Part shown: in pieces, positions 1 to 8,602 of the stretch | How positions within the stretch are numbered: position 1 is the stretch's first letter | Layout of the letters: every line of letters starts with the position of its first letter | Source: Acinetobacter lwoffii | GTDB taxonomy: Bacteria > Pseudomonadota > Gammaproteobacteria > Pseudomonadales > Moraxellaceae | Length of the DNA stretch: 64,000 bases | Direction: 5' to 3' | Assembly: GCF_019343495.1 (NCBI RefSeq) | Contig: NZ_CP072549.1 | Coordinates: forward strand, 2,852,001 to 2,916,000 | Position numbers and translations under genes: made by a program | The notes under the pieces: generated by a model | What the model saw: the letters and a program-made list of their open reading frames with translations, nothing else | The model's database searches: none | What the model was told of the DNA's origin: nothing

Positions 1-621
1 CCATACGAAAACGTTACTTTTGACGTTGAAGAACAGCACCAAGGCGCTGTAATGGAACAAATGGGTCATCGTAAAGGCGAAATGACCAATATGGAAGTTG
101 ACGGTAAAGGCCGTATCCGTATTGAAGCAACTGTTCCTTCACGCGGTCTGATTGGTTTCCGTTCTGAATTCCTGACCATGACTTCTGGTACAGGGATCAT
201 GACGTCTAGCTTCTCGCACTACGGTCCAATGAAGCAAGGTACTGTTGCGAAACGTCAAAACGGTGTGTTGATTTCAATGGTTCAAGGTACTTGCCTGGGC
301 TATGCACTGTTCACACTTCAAGACCGTGGTCGTCTATTTGCGAAACCACAGTTAGAAGTTTATGAAGGTATGATCATCGGTATTAACTCTCGTTCAGACG
401 ACATGACAGTTAACCCGACTAAAGCAAAACAGTTAACCAACGTACGTGCTTCTGGTACTGATGATGCGTTAACGCTGGTTCCTGCGATTGAATATACACT
501 TGAGCAAGCGCTTGAGTTTATTGAAGATGATGAACTAGTAGAAGTAACACCTAAGTCAATCCGTATCCGTAAGCGTTTCTTGACTGAAAACGAACGTAAA
601 CGTAACCGTTCAGGTAAATAA
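1..621 (+). CDS. typA: Ribosome-associated GTPase TypA/BipA, C-terminal part (5' end outside window)
   Basis: The frame is open from base 1 and encodes the last 206 residues of TypA/BipA, a translational GTPase that binds the 70S ribosome and supports ribosome assembly and stress growth. The GTPase domains lie outside the window. What remains is the end of the EF-G-like domain V region and the TypA-specific C-terminal domain, recognised from 'VEEQHQGAVMEQMG', 'PSRGLIGFRSEF' and 'TMTSGTGIM'. The basic tail (KRFLTENERKRNRSGK) is typical. It is followed by a strong hairpin terminator, so it ends its transcript. The identification is secure; only the upstream boundary is unknown. Confidence 0.96.
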   Translation, partial: PYENVTFDVEEQHQGAVMEQMGHRKGEMTNMEVDGKGRIRIEATVPSRGLIGFRSEFLTMTSGTGIMTSSFSHYGPMKQGTVAKRQNGVLISMVQGTCLGYALFTLQDRGRLFAKPQLEVYEGMIIGINSRSDDMTVNPTKAKQLTNVRASGTDDALTLVPAIEYTLEQALEFIEDDELVEVTPKSIRIRKRFLTENERKRNRSGK

Positions 622-645
622 TCGCTAGATTATTTCGGGTTTTCA

Positions 646-679
646 AAAACCGTAATCTTTTCGAAGATTACGGTTTTTT
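646..679 (+). terminator. Rho-independent terminator of typA
   Basis: A 14-bp near-perfect stem (AAAACCGTAATCTT / AAGATTACGGTTTT) with a TTCG tetraloop and a T run lies 25 bases after the typA stop. Confidence 0.92.
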
Positions 680-798
680 TATATTTAAGCGATGCTCACA
701 TTGCTATTTACTAAAACGCATTAAACTAAGTCAAAATTAAAAGTATTTAGTCAGGTATAATTTGACCCAAAACTTGAAAATAAAATATGGGAGCAGTT

Positions 799-1239
799 AT
801 GAGTATTATTCAAGAATTTAAAGAGTTTGCGATCAAAGGCAACATGATGGATCTGGCAATTGGTGTCATCATCGGTGGCGCTTTTAGCAAGATCATCGAT
901 TCATTGGTGAAAGACATTATTATGCCTTTAATTACCGTGATCACCGGTGGTGGCGTCGATTTTACGCAAAAATTCTTTATCTTAGGAAGAAACCCAGACA
1001 ATTTACAATCTTTGGATGCCTTGACTAAGGCGGGTGTGAATGTACTGACTTACGGTAACTTTTTAACGATTTTAATTAATTTCTTAATTTTGGCCTGGGT
1101 CGTATTTTTATTGGTGAAATTCATGAACCGTTTACGTAAACAAGAAGGCCCAGTCGAGGAAACTCCGACTACCCCAGCCGATATTGAATTGCTGCGTGAA
1201 ATTCGTGATGAATTGAAAAAGCGTCCACCTCAAGTCTAA
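799..1239 (+). CDS. mscL: Large-conductance mechanosensitive channel MscL
   Basis: A 146-residue inner-membrane channel that opens under membrane tension to release solutes during osmotic downshock. The N-terminus '[20 protein letters not shown]' matches the MscL amphipathic S1 helix and start of TM1. TM1 (about residues 15-45) has the Gly-rich pore '[11 protein letters not shown]', TM2 is near residues 75-100, and the C-terminal helix is charged. An in-frame ATG 12 bases upstream exists, but the second ATG is chosen because GGGAG sits five bases before it and the family starts at MSII. It stands alone, bounded by the typA terminator and a palindromic repeat. Length fits the family (about 136-150). 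Confidence 0.95.
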   Translation: MSIIQEFKEFAIKGNMMDLAIGVIIGGAFSKIIDSLVKDIIMPLITVITGGGVDFTQKFFILGRNPDNLQSLDALTKAGVNVLTYGNFLTILINFLILAWVVFLLVKFMNRLRKQEGPVEETPTTPADIELLREIRDELKKRPPQV

Positions 1240-1246
1240 TTTTTCT

Positions 1247-1318
1247 AATCCCCCTAAATCCCCCTTTTATAAAGGGGGAACTCCTCCCTTTGACAAAGGG
1301 AGGTAAGGAGGGATTTAT
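1247..1318. repeat. Palindromic intergenic repeat, copy A
   Basis: About 72 bp between the convergent mscL and ppiC. It contains two nested palindromes, CCCCCTTTTATAAAGGGGG and CCTCCCTTTGACAAAGGGAGG, framed by AATCCCCCTAA and AGGAGGGATTT. Related elements occur at 13886-13970 and 39343-39442. It may also act as a bidirectional terminator. Confidence 0.75.
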
Positions 1319-1323
1319 AAATA

Positions 1324-1608
1324 TTAAAAATCCATCCGAAACTTGATTTCGACCAAATGAAAACCAAACTGGCTTTTGACCGGACCATGTAATACACGTT
1401 CAGCGGCAGTAAATACCAATTTATCAATCACTGGAACCAGCTGGCCTTTCTTCACTTCACCTAGCTCACCGCCACGTTTGGCAGAATTACAGGTTGAATA
1501 TTGTTTGGCGATTTTATTGAAGTCGGCGCCACTTAAAATCTTCTTTTTAAGCTGTTCAGCAGTTTCTTTATCTTTAACCAGAATATGACGCACAATGGCT
1601 GTTTTCAT
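1324..1608 (-). CDS. ppiC: Parvulin-type peptidyl-prolyl cis-trans isomerase (PpiC-like)
   Basis: A 94-residue single-domain parvulin that isomerises peptidyl-prolyl bonds, probably cytosolic since there is no signal peptide. Family marks are 'VRHILVKDKETAEQLKKKI' at the N-terminus, 'FNKIAKQYSTCNSAKRGGEL', 'GELGEVKKGQLVP' and the closing 'QFGFHLVEI'. The start was set at the ATG with GAGGG seven bases upstream; a longer in-frame reading would run back into mutM. The ATG overlaps the mutM stop codon (ATGA), so it is probably translationally coupled to mutM in a two-gene operon. Length matches E. coli PpiC (about 93). Confidence 0.93.
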   Translation of the reverse strand: MKTAIVRHILVKDKETAEQLKKKILSGADFNKIAKQYSTCNSAKRGGELGEVKKGQLVPVIDKLVFTAAERVLHGPVKSQFGFHLVEIKFRMDF

Positions 1609-2465
1609 GACTTTTTCCCTCGTACAGTTGCCACTTTTTTGACAGGGAGCTGGATCTTTTTCAAAGGTTGGCATTCAGGACAAAAAACAGAAGCCCGTTG
1701 TCCCAATTTGATATTTTCAAGCGTGGTCTCGCAGTTCACGCACATCTCACCGGCACGGCCATAAGCCAACAGGGTTTGCTGAAAATAGCCATTTTCGCCC
1801 ATGGCATTGGTGTAGTCTCTTAAGGTTGAACCACCCAGATCAATTGCCTGTTTCAAGATACGCTTGATTTCCAGTACTAGCTTTTCAATCTGCACCAAGC
1901 TTAAAGTCGAGGCCGGTTGTGCCGGATGAATCCCCAGATTAAACAGACTTTCGGTCGCATAAATATTGCCTACGCCCACCACCACATGATTATCCATAAT
2001 TGCAACTTTGGTGCCAACATTTTTATTCTTCAATTTTTCAAATAAATACTCGGCATTAAAGTTCTCGCTTAAGGGTTCTGGCCCCAGCGTGTCAATCAAT
2101 TTGCTTTGTGATTGTGCATCCAGCCAAAGAATGCAACCAAAACGGCGAGGGTCATGATAACGCAGTTCGATATCATCAAACTGAATGATCAGATGATCAT
2201 GTTTACGTAATTCTTCATTGCCATCGCATAGACGGAAACTCCCCGACATGCCTAAATGCCAGAGCATGGTGTCGTGTTCAAACTCCGCCAGAATATATTT
2301 AGAACGGCGAGTGAGCTTCAGTAATTTTTGCCCCACCAGCTTTTCTATATTCTCCGGAATAGGCCAGCGCAAACTTGACTGACGTACTTCAACACGTTTT
2401 ACGCGTTGCTCTAATAAAGGCAATAAACTGGTTTTGGTGGTTTCAACTTCTGGTAATTCAGGCAT
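1605..2465 (-). CDS. mutM: Formamidopyrimidine-DNA glycosylase (Fpg/MutM)
   Basis: A 286-residue bifunctional DNA glycosylase/AP lyase of base-excision repair that removes 8-oxoguanine and formamidopyrimidines. The N-terminus MPELPEVETT supplies the catalytic Pro2 and Glu3; 'RRSKYILAEF' contains the conserved Lys region; 'HDPRRFG' is the canonical Arg loop. The C-terminal zinc finger is CVNC...CPEC (about residues 243-265) with the 'QRAS' strand. A basic tail of about 20 residues follows the zinc finger, making it slightly longer than the usual 270. It is followed by and overlaps ppiC. Confidence 0.97.
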   Translation of the reverse strand: MPELPEVETTKTSLLPLLEQRVKRVEVRQSSLRWPIPENIEKLVGQKLLKLTRRSKYILAEFEHDTMLWHLGMSGSFRLCDGNEELRKHDHLIIQFDDIELRYHDPRRFGCILWLDAQSQSKLIDTLGPEPLSENFNAEYLFEKLKNKNVGTKVAIMDNHVVVGVGNIYATESLFNLGIHPAQPASTLSLVQIEKLVLEIKRILKQAIDLGGSTLRDYTNAMGENGYFQQTLLAYGRAGEMCVNCETTLENIKLGQRASVFCPECQPLKKIQLPVKKVATVRGKKS

Positions 2466-2864
2466 AACACATCAGTGGCGAGGGAGATGCAGCTAATATT
2501 GGGTGAATTGGCCGGGATTGCAAGCGTTAATCTGGGCGAAATCGCTGGAAAATGACTGGGTATTTCATATTTATTTAAGCTGTAATTGTTTAAAGAATAA
2601 ACTAGGTTTCTATTTTTTTATAACAAATTTTCTTGGGAGTAAATCGAATAGAAAATATCAATAAATTATAAGTTAATGAAAAATATATAAATAATTTGAA
2701 ATTGTTAAAATAAAAATTATATTTTTATGTTTAAGGCATAACTAAAAGTTTAATGAGTAATAAAAAAAATGCTGAGAATTTATATGAAAAGTTATGTAAA
2801 TTCATGCACCTAATAGCAATTTAAAAACCTTGCTTATTTTTCTCTCCGAATGTTTAGGTTTTAC
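2466..2864. other. Intergenic region upstream of the OprB-type porin
   Basis: About 400 bases between the divergent mutM and porin genes. The first 100 bases have ordinary base composition, the rest is very AT-rich with many A and T runs. It presumably holds both promoters, but I could not assign a convincing -35/-10 pair. No ORF or RNA gene was recognised. Confidence 0.5.
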
Positions 2865-4133
2865 ATGAAATATTTAGGTCTAGCTCTATTGCCTTTAATG
2901 GCTGCCATGACAACCGCTCAGGCGGAATCTGCATTTGATCCACAAGGTCAATATTTACTGGGTGACTGGAATGGTCAACGTACAGAACTGGCCCAACAGG
3001 GAATTAAATTTGAAGCTAATCTGTTAACCGATACCGCCTATCTTGCTGATGGTGGTCGTAATGAGGGCGCAGATCCATTAACTTCTGCCCAATTATGGCT
3101 AGGTACTCAACTGGACATGGAAAAGCTGGCAGGATGGAATGGCGTCACCGTACGTGCCGTGATGAGTGCACGTCAGGGTCAAAGTACCTCTGTCCGTGAC
3201 TTGCAGGATCCTAGTGCACCGCAACTGGCCAATGTACAAGGTACTTTCGGACGTGGTAATCAGGATAGCCGTCTGAGCGAGCTGTCTATTGAAAAGAATT
3301 ATAAAGAGCAGGGACTCAGTATTAAGGCGGGTCGTCTTGGTCTGGGCATGGACTTTAATGTCATGGCTTGTGATTTTGCCAGTACTGCATTTTGTGCAGC
3401 GCAAATGGGAAAATGGCAGGGCAATATCTGGATGAATACGCCTGTAGCACAATGGGGTGCGCGCGTGAAGCAGCAACTCAATCCTGAACTTGCCGTACAA
3501 GTCGGTGTGTATGAGTTTAATCCGGATAATGGTAATGGCGCTAAAGAAGGTCAAGGCTGGAGTCTGGATACCGACCATGCAGATGGCGTGACAATTCCAG
3601 CAGAAGTAATCTGGACACCGAAATCATTAGTGAATGGCCTGCCAGGCAGCTACCGGGTTGGCGGGATGTACAATACGGCCGATGATGTTGCCAACCAAAA
3701 GGATATTGCCAATCCTACTGATGCCAAAAACCGTACCTTTGCCGGCTGGTTAGCTGTAGAGCAACAGTTAACGTCTACAGGTCAGGGCCGTCAGGGTTTG
3801 CATTCATTTGCCAACTTTACCTGGCATGACCGCGATACCAATAAAGTGGATAATTCACAACAAATCGGTTTGAAATATATCGGTCTTGCGGACAGTCAAC
3901 CGAACGACATTTTAGGTCTGGCGGTCAACCGTGTGCATGTGAATGATCGCTTTGCTGATTCACGGCCAGCTTTCAATGCTGATGCAGAATACAATATTGA
4001 ACTGAACTATAGCTATAACACAACAAAGTGGCTGATGCTGCGTCCAAACCTGCAATATGTCATTAATCCAGGTTCAAGCAACAATGTGGATGATGCACTG
4101 GTACTTGGTTTGACTACACGAATCATCTTCTAA
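2865..4133 (+). CDS. OprB-family carbohydrate-selective porin (paralogue 1)
   Basis: A 422-residue outer-membrane beta-barrel of the OprB family (PF04966), which forms channels for sugars. The signal peptide is MKYLGLALLPLMAAMTTAQA, cut before ESAF. The mature N-terminus carries the family signature 'LLGDWNGQRTELAQQGI', and the chain ends in 'TTRIIF' with the terminal Phe typical of outer-membrane barrels. The start is the ATG that directly opens the signal peptide; another in-frame ATG lies five codons upstream but has no ribosome site. A second paralogue lies at 30631-31890 beside glucose dehydrogenase. This copy stands alone, so its substrate is unknown. Confidence 0.9.
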   Translation: MKYLGLALLPLMAAMTTAQAESAFDPQGQYLLGDWNGQRTELAQQGIKFEANLLTDTAYLADGGRNEGADPLTSAQLWLGTQLDMEKLAGWNGVTVRAVMSARQGQSTSVRDLQDPSAPQLANVQGTFGRGNQDSRLSELSIEKNYKEQGLSIKAGRLGLGMDFNVMACDFASTAFCAAQMGKWQGNIWMNTPVAQWGARVKQQLNPELAVQVGVYEFNPDNGNGAKEGQGWSLDTDHADGVTIPAEVIWTPKSLVNGLPGSYRVGGMYNTADDVANQKDIANPTDAKNRTFAGWLAVEQQLTSTGQGRQGLHSFANFTWHDRDTNKVDNSQQIGLKYIGLADSQPNDILGLAVNRVHVNDRFADSRPAFNADAEYNIELNYSYNTTKWLMLRPNLQYVINPGSSNNVDDALVLGLTTRIIF

Positions 4134-4158
4134 AGTTTGATCGTTCACGTTATAACTA

Positions 4159-4184
4159 AACAGGCTCTTGGGAGCCTGTTTTTA
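4159..4184 (+). terminator. Rho-independent terminator of the porin gene
   Basis: The stem AACAGGCTC / GAGCCTGTT with a TTGG loop is followed by TTTTATTT. Confidence 0.9.
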
Positions 4185-4225
4185 TTTCTAGAGTGAAACT
4201 GTGCAATAAAAAGAGGAAATACAGC

Positions 4226-5335
4226 GTGGCATTACTATTTCAACCTATTCAATTTGGATCACTGCAACTTCAAAATAAAATCGTAATTGCGCCGATGTGT
4301 CAGTACTCTGCAACAGAGCAGGGGGAAATTACCTATTGGCACGAGCAGCAATGGGCCAACTATGCCTTATCGGGTGCAGGTTTATGTATCGTCGAAGCGA
4401 CTGCGGTACAGCCAGAAGGCCGGATTAGTTATGCCGATCTGGGCTTGTGGAATAACGAACAGGCAAAGCAGATCAAGACCTTACTGGAAAAAGTCAAATC
4501 CATTTCCCCGATGCCTTTTGCGATTCAACTCGCACATGCAGGGCGTAAAGCTTCAACAGATAAACCATGGGCAGGTAAAGGTCAGTTTAAGCCGGATGAA
4601 GCACATGGCTGGCAAACTGTTTCTGCCAGTGATATTCCTTTTCAGGCCGATGAACATCCACCCAAAGCCTTAAGCCAGTCGGAAATTGAGCAGGTCATTG
4701 CTGACTTTGCAGAAAGTGCCAAACGTGCAGTTGATGCCGGTTTTGACCTGATTGAGCTGCATGCAGCGCATGGTTATTTACTGCATCAGTTCATGTCACC
4801 ACTTTCAAATAAACGTGATGATCAGTATGGCGGTTCACTGGAAAACCGGATTCGCCTGACTCTGGAAGTATTACAAGCCATGAAAGCGGCGGTTCCAGAA
4901 GGTTATCCAATTGGAGTGCGTATTTCAGCCAGCGACTGGATGGATCAGCCAGACAGCTGGACCATTGATTCTTCAGTTGAATTGTCTAAAGCACTAGAAG
5001 CTGCGGGTGCTGCCTATATTCATATCTCCAGTGCCGGGCTGCATGTCAAACAGAACATTGATGTGAAGCCGAATTATCAGGTACCTTTTGCAGATGCGAT
5101 CAAGAAAGTCGTGAATATTCCCGTGATTGCCGTGGGATTGATTACTGAAGCTAAGCAGGCAGAAGATATTTTACAAAAGGGCCAAGCCGACGCTATCGCA
5201 CTGGCTCGTGCCATTCTTTATGATCCACATTGGCCTTGGCATGCAGCGGCAGCACTTGATGAAAAAATCAAGATTTCACCGCAATATCTGCGCTGCGCAC
5301 CGCATGGTTTGAATCACCTGTTTGAGCCTTTTTAA
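4226..5335 (+). CDS. NADH:flavin oxidoreductase, Old Yellow Enzyme family (YqjM/NamA-like)
   Basis: A 369-residue FMN-dependent TIM-barrel ene-reductase that reduces activated C=C bonds with NAD(P)H. 'IAPMCQYSA' gives Cys25 and Tyr27, the pair that marks the YqjM (class III) subgroup. 'IELHAAHGYLLHQFMSP' provides the His179/His182 pair that binds substrate oxygen, followed by 'SNKRDDQYGGSLENRIRL'. The start is GTG with AGAGG nine bases upstream; the earlier in-frame ATG lies next to the preceding terminator. The natural substrate cannot be told from sequence. The AEC transporter gene follows after 60 bases and may be cotranscribed. Confidence 0.92.
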   Translation: MALLFQPIQFGSLQLQNKIVIAPMCQYSATEQGEITYWHEQQWANYALSGAGLCIVEATAVQPEGRISYADLGLWNNEQAKQIKTLLEKVKSISPMPFAIQLAHAGRKASTDKPWAGKGQFKPDEAHGWQTVSASDIPFQADEHPPKALSQSEIEQVIADFAESAKRAVDAGFDLIELHAAHGYLLHQFMSPLSNKRDDQYGGSLENRIRLTLEVLQAMKAAVPEGYPIGVRISASDWMDQPDSWTIDSSVELSKALEAAGAAYIHISSAGLHVKQNIDVKPNYQVPFADAIKKVVNIPVIAVGLITEAKQAEDILQKGQADAIALARAILYDPHWPWHAAAALDEKIKISPQYLRCAPHGLNHLFEPF

Positions 5336-5395
5336 CACTGCTTTAGTCTCAGAAATTCTTATAATGGAATATCACTGACAAGAGGATACTGCATT

Positions 5396-6322
5396 ATGAT
5401 TTTTGCGGTCATTGTGCCCATATTTTTATTATTGGCACTGGGTTATCTGACTGTAAAGAGTCAAGTGTTAAGCAAAGAGCAGGTTGGGACGGTCGGTGCT
5501 TTTGTCATTAAAGTGGCCTTGCCCTTGCTGTTCTTTCAGTCCCTTGCCTCCAAAGACCTGCATGAAATCTGGTATTTTGAATACTTTGCCGTGTACAGCA
5601 GTGTGACCTTGCTGCTCTATGGTAGCGGCTTCTGGATTATGCGCCGTCATTTTCAGAATACGCATTCGCAAAGTGCAGTGCTGTCGTTGGGCGCTGCAAT
5701 GTCAAATACTGGCCTGATTGGTACGGCTGTGCTCAGCTTATTGATCGGGCAACAGGCGATGACCTATACCTCTCTGGTGGTCATCATTGAAAGCGTGTTG
5801 CTGATTCCGCTGGTGCTGGTCATGGCTGCGCTGGGCACACAACATCAGGCAAATCTTGGCGCCATTTTGAAAAGTGTACTGCTGACCTTGCTGAAGAATC
5901 CCTTATTTATGGGGGTCATGCTCGGCATGGCCTGTGCGGTTTTCCAGATTAAAATTCCAGTCTATCTCGATCAGGTCTTCGCCTTGATTGGTCAGACGGC
6001 CTCACCATTGGCCTTGTTTGCCATTGGCGGCGGGATCGTAGGAATGAGTCTGAAATATGTCAATCTGCAAAGTTTCTATCTGGTATTTTCCAGCAATATC
6101 ATGATGCCGTTATTGATGTATCTGGGACTGAGCCAGTTAACTGATTTAAGTCAGGAAATGGTCCATGCTGGTACGCTCATTGCAGCTTTGCCGATGCCGA
6201 CGATTTTTGGCATGTTGGGACAGGCGTATGGTCTGAATGATCGAACTTTAACGCCATTGTTGATGAGTACCATTGCCGGTTTTATCGTGACCAGTGGCTT
6301 AATTGCCTTGTGGTGGGGATAA
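5396..6322 (+). CDS. AEC (auxin efflux carrier) family transporter
   Basis: A 308-residue inner-membrane permease of the AEC/PIN-like family (PF03547), with about ten hydrophobic helices. Characteristic features are the N-terminal 'IFAVIVPIFLLLALGYL', the mid-chain 'AMSNTGLIGTAVLSLL' helix with its conserved Asn-Thr-Gly, 'NPLFMGVMLGM' and the last repeat 'AALPMPTIFGMLGQAYG'. Bacterial members include malonate and malate transporters, but this sequence alone does not tell the substrate. A good AGAGG ribosome site precedes the ATG. It lies directly downstream of the OYE gene and ends at a bidirectional terminator. Confidence 0.92.
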   Translation: MIFAVIVPIFLLLALGYLTVKSQVLSKEQVGTVGAFVIKVALPLLFFQSLASKDLHEIWYFEYFAVYSSVTLLLYGSGFWIMRRHFQNTHSQSAVLSLGAAMSNTGLIGTAVLSLLIGQQAMTYTSLVVIIESVLLIPLVLVMAALGTQHQANLGAILKSVLLTLLKNPLFMGVMLGMACAVFQIKIPVYLDQVFALIGQTASPLALFAIGGGIVGMSLKYVNLQSFYLVFSSNIMMPLLMYLGLSQLTDLSQEMVHAGTLIAALPMPTIFGMLGQAYGLNDRTLTPLLMSTIAGFIVTSGLIALWWG

Positions 6323-6350
6323 TCTTTTAGAAGATGGATGCTCCACCACA

Positions 6351-6380
6351 AAAAAAGCCCCAAATTGCATGGGGCTTTTT
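6351..6380. terminator. Bidirectional terminator
   Basis: AAAAAAGCCCC / GGGGCTTTTT with loop AAATTGCAT sits between two converging genes, with A and T tracts that serve both strands. Confidence 0.92.
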
Positions 6381-6404
6381 ATATTTTAATTTTGTGGAAT
6401 TAAC

Positions 6405-7202
6405 TTAACTCTTTTTCGCAGGTGCTTTTTTCTGCTCAGCCAGCATTTTGTCTACCGCTGCCAAAGACTCTTTGGCCTGTGGAACATTTTGCTGCGCCAG
6501 TGCGGCAAAGATTTTCTTCGCTTCTGGCAGGTTTTGCGGAACAATACTGCCATTGGCAAACATATTACCTACTGCCATCAGCGCCGGAATATAACCTTTT
6601 TTTGCCAGTTCCTGAATGCTGCTTAGGCCTTGCTGAATCGGTTTTTCATCTTTGTTTTTGAAACCGCTGCTGATGTCATATAAGGCTTTGGCATGAATGG
6701 CCTGCATATTGCCTTTGCTGATCAGCGGTTGCAGCTTTTGCAGTCCGGCTTTATTTGACGCTGCTGTATTTTCAGAAAACAGCAGTATGGCCAGATCAAT
6801 GCTGGCATCATCAAATTTGGCTGCCGAAGCGCGTTCCAGATGCTGTTTGGCTTTGGTCAAATCCTGTTTGAGTCCGAGTGTGCCGGCTGCATAATTTTTA
6901 CCCAATACATAATTGGCCACCGGATAACCTTTGCTGGCTGCCTGTTCGTAGAGCTGAATGGCTTTTTTCTCGTCTTTGGTTGTACCTTGGCCGGTTTGGG
7001 TCAAATAGCCTAAGTTATATAAAGCCTGGGCGTTTCCTTGACTGGCCAATTGATTCAAAGCGTCATAGGCACCTTTAAAATTATTGGCTTTGACCATGGC
7101 CTCAACTTTTTGAAATTGGGGATCGACTTGATCTTTTACGGTATTTGCCAAAGCGAATTGCGCAGAAAGGGCAAGAACTGTAGCGAGTACTAATTTTTTC
7201 AT
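6405..7202 (-). CDS. Secreted Sel1/TPR-repeat protein
   Basis: A 265-residue periplasmic or secreted helical-repeat protein. The signal peptide MKKLVLATVLALSAQFALA is cut before NT. The body has Sel1-like repeats: 'AQALYNLGYLTQTGQG' followed by 'AIQLYEQAASKGYPVANYVLG', and later 'IPALMAVGNMFANGS'. Such repeats mediate protein-protein contacts; no enzymatic motif is present and no specific role is assigned. The C-terminus is Lys/Ala-rich (EQKKAPAKKS). An AGGAACC element precedes the ATG. It is transcribed alone and converges on the AEC transporter. Confidence 0.85.
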   Translation of the reverse strand: MKKLVLATVLALSAQFALANTVKDQVDPQFQKVEAMVKANNFKGAYDALNQLASQGNAQALYNLGYLTQTGQGTTKDEKKAIQLYEQAASKGYPVANYVLGKNYAAGTLGLKQDLTKAKQHLERASAAKFDDASIDLAILLFSENTAASNKAGLQKLQPLISKGNMQAIHAKALYDISSGFKNKDEKPIQQGLSSIQELAKKGYIPALMAVGNMFANGSIVPQNLPEAKKIFAALAQQNVPQAKESLAAVDKMLAEQKKAPAKKS

Positions 7203-7404
7203 GGTTCCTATAACCTTATTATTGCTGGCACCTTATTCCTTGATGCGGTTTTAATCATTTTCACTTACATCATAAAAGGATTTTGTGCTTTGTAAATATA
7301 CAATTTGTCACTAAATACAAATCATCAAAGCACAATACACCGTTTAAATCGATGCATGATTTGGACAGGTTTTGATCAATCTTGCAGATATTAAAAGGAT
7401 TACT

Positions 7405-7710
7405 TTGCTTCAGTCGACTTCTCTGATTAAATCTCGGTTTGAATCAGCCTCCCAGGATTTCACCATGTTTGTCAAAACCATTAAACGTCACTATGACAGA
7501 ATCAATGCTGATGAATCGATTGCCGATGAAGACAAGATTGATGCGCTGCTGATGAAACTTGGGGCAGATTTTTTGATGAGTCAGGAAGACCGAGTATATA
7601 TCTTTCAAAAAGGTGAACTCACGGCAAAGTTTGATGCCAAGCATGCGCGGGCCTATCATTTCAAAGATTATGTCGTGAAAGACATGAACAAGCTGTTTCA
7701 TGGTTTCTAA
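7405..7710 (+). CDS. Small conserved-looking protein of unknown function
   Basis: A 101-residue, highly charged soluble protein with no signal peptide or membrane segment. I do not recognise a family. The codon pattern and the in-frame terminator directly after the stop support a real gene. The start is uncertain: TTG at 7405 has AAGGA five bases upstream and is preferred, while a TTG 33 bases further upstream (7372) would add 11 residues. No in-frame ATG precedes the conserved-looking core 'SRFESASQDF'. Its C-terminus 'HFKDYVVKDMNKLFHGF' is rich in aromatic and basic residues. Confidence 0.7.
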   Translation: MLQSTSLIKSRFESASQDFTMFVKTIKRHYDRINADESIADEDKIDALLMKLGADFLMSQEDRVYIFQKGELTAKFDAKHARAYHFKDYVVKDMNKLFHGF

Positions 7711-7712
7711 AA

Positions 7713-7747
7713 CAAAAAAGCCAAGAATTTCATCTTGGCTTTTTTTA
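7713..7747. terminator. Bidirectional terminator
   Basis: AAAAAAGCCAAGA / TCTTGGCTTTTTT flanks a short loop between the converging 7405-7710 gene and the ygfZ-type gene. Confidence 0.92.
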
Positions 7748-7762
7748 TGTGCTAAGTAGTCA

Positions 7763-8488
7763 TTATTGCGGACGCGCCACATCACCACTTAAGGCTTCAG
7801 GAAGTTCCAGAACTTCTAGACCTAGCTCAGTCAATGCCTCAGGTTTTGCGACCACGAGTGCTTTATAACCGGTATCAGTCGTGATGCTATTGACGATTTC
7901 AACATCATTGCTCAGTTTGGTCGCAACATCAGGCGCGACACCTGTGCCTTGAACCAGATGTAACCAGTGTTTTGGCTTGGCTTTAAACCACAAGCGTGCA
8001 ATGACTTCCTGACCCAGGTAGCAACCTTTATCGTAGTGAATGCCTTCGCGTTGATGCAAACGTAATTCTTGTGGTTGAAACAGGGTCGCGGTGGCAGCCT
8101 GAATCCAGGCTTGACCTGATTCAATAGCTTGCTGTTCCCACATCGTTACATCGGTTTCAGTCGCCATAAAGTCAGTATGAATGCCATTGACGGCTGGATA
8201 AACCGGACCAACCAGTTCCAGTTTCATTTTTGAAAAGGCGCCAAATTTCTTAATATGATTGGCCAGTTCCGTAGCCTGATCTGCAATGCTCACGATTTCA
8301 AAGCTTTCCGGACTGATTTTTTTAAGCCATAAGCCAAATTGAATGCGTCCTTTCAGACTGCAGATTGCAGTATAGCGGGTCTGGTTTTCCGCCAAAGTTT
8401 CAGTATTCAAAGTCACCTGACCTTGAAGGAATTTTTGTGCATCTACACCATTCAGACTAAACAATGTAAAAGCAGGAGACGCTGCCAT
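7763..8488 (-). CDS. ygfZ: YgfZ-type folate-binding protein (Fe-S cluster repair/assembly)
   Basis: A 241-residue homologue of YgfZ, a GcvT-fold, tetrahydrofolate-dependent protein that helps maintain certain Fe-S enzymes such as MiaB. The diagnostic loop K-G-C-Y-x-G-Q-E is present at residues 154-161 ('KGCYLGQEVIARL'), with Cys156 as the functional residue. The N-terminus 'FSLNGVDAQKFLQGQVTLN' is also typical. At 241 residues it is shorter than E. coli YgfZ (about 326), with a reduced C-terminal part, as in many short family members. It is transcribed alone on the minus strand. Confidence 0.92.
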   Translation of the reverse strand: MAASPAFTLFSLNGVDAQKFLQGQVTLNTETLAENQTRYTAICSLKGRIQFGLWLKKISPESFEIVSIADQATELANHIKKFGAFSKMKLELVGPVYPAVNGIHTDFMATETDVTMWEQQAIESGQAWIQAATATLFQPQELRLHQREGIHYDKGCYLGQEVIARLWFKAKPKHWLHLVQGTGVAPDVATKLSNDVEIVNSITTDTGYKALVVAKPEALTELGLEVLELPEALSGDVARPQ

Positions 8489-8557
8489 AATAAGCCCCGG
8501 TTTGAATACTATAAATCAATGCAGTTATTGTGCAGCAAGCATCAAATAGAGGCAAAC

Positions 8558-8591
8558 AAAAAAGCCAACAATCGAAATCATTGGCTTTTAG
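8558..8591 (-). terminator. Terminator downstream of the multicopper oxidase gene
   Basis: On the minus strand, AAAAGCCAATGATT / AATTGTTGGCTTTTTT style arms (stem AAAGCCAA / TTGGCTTT) are followed by a T run, 12 bases after the oxidase stop. Confidence 0.85.
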
Positions 8592-8602
8592 CGAGCGGAT
8601 CT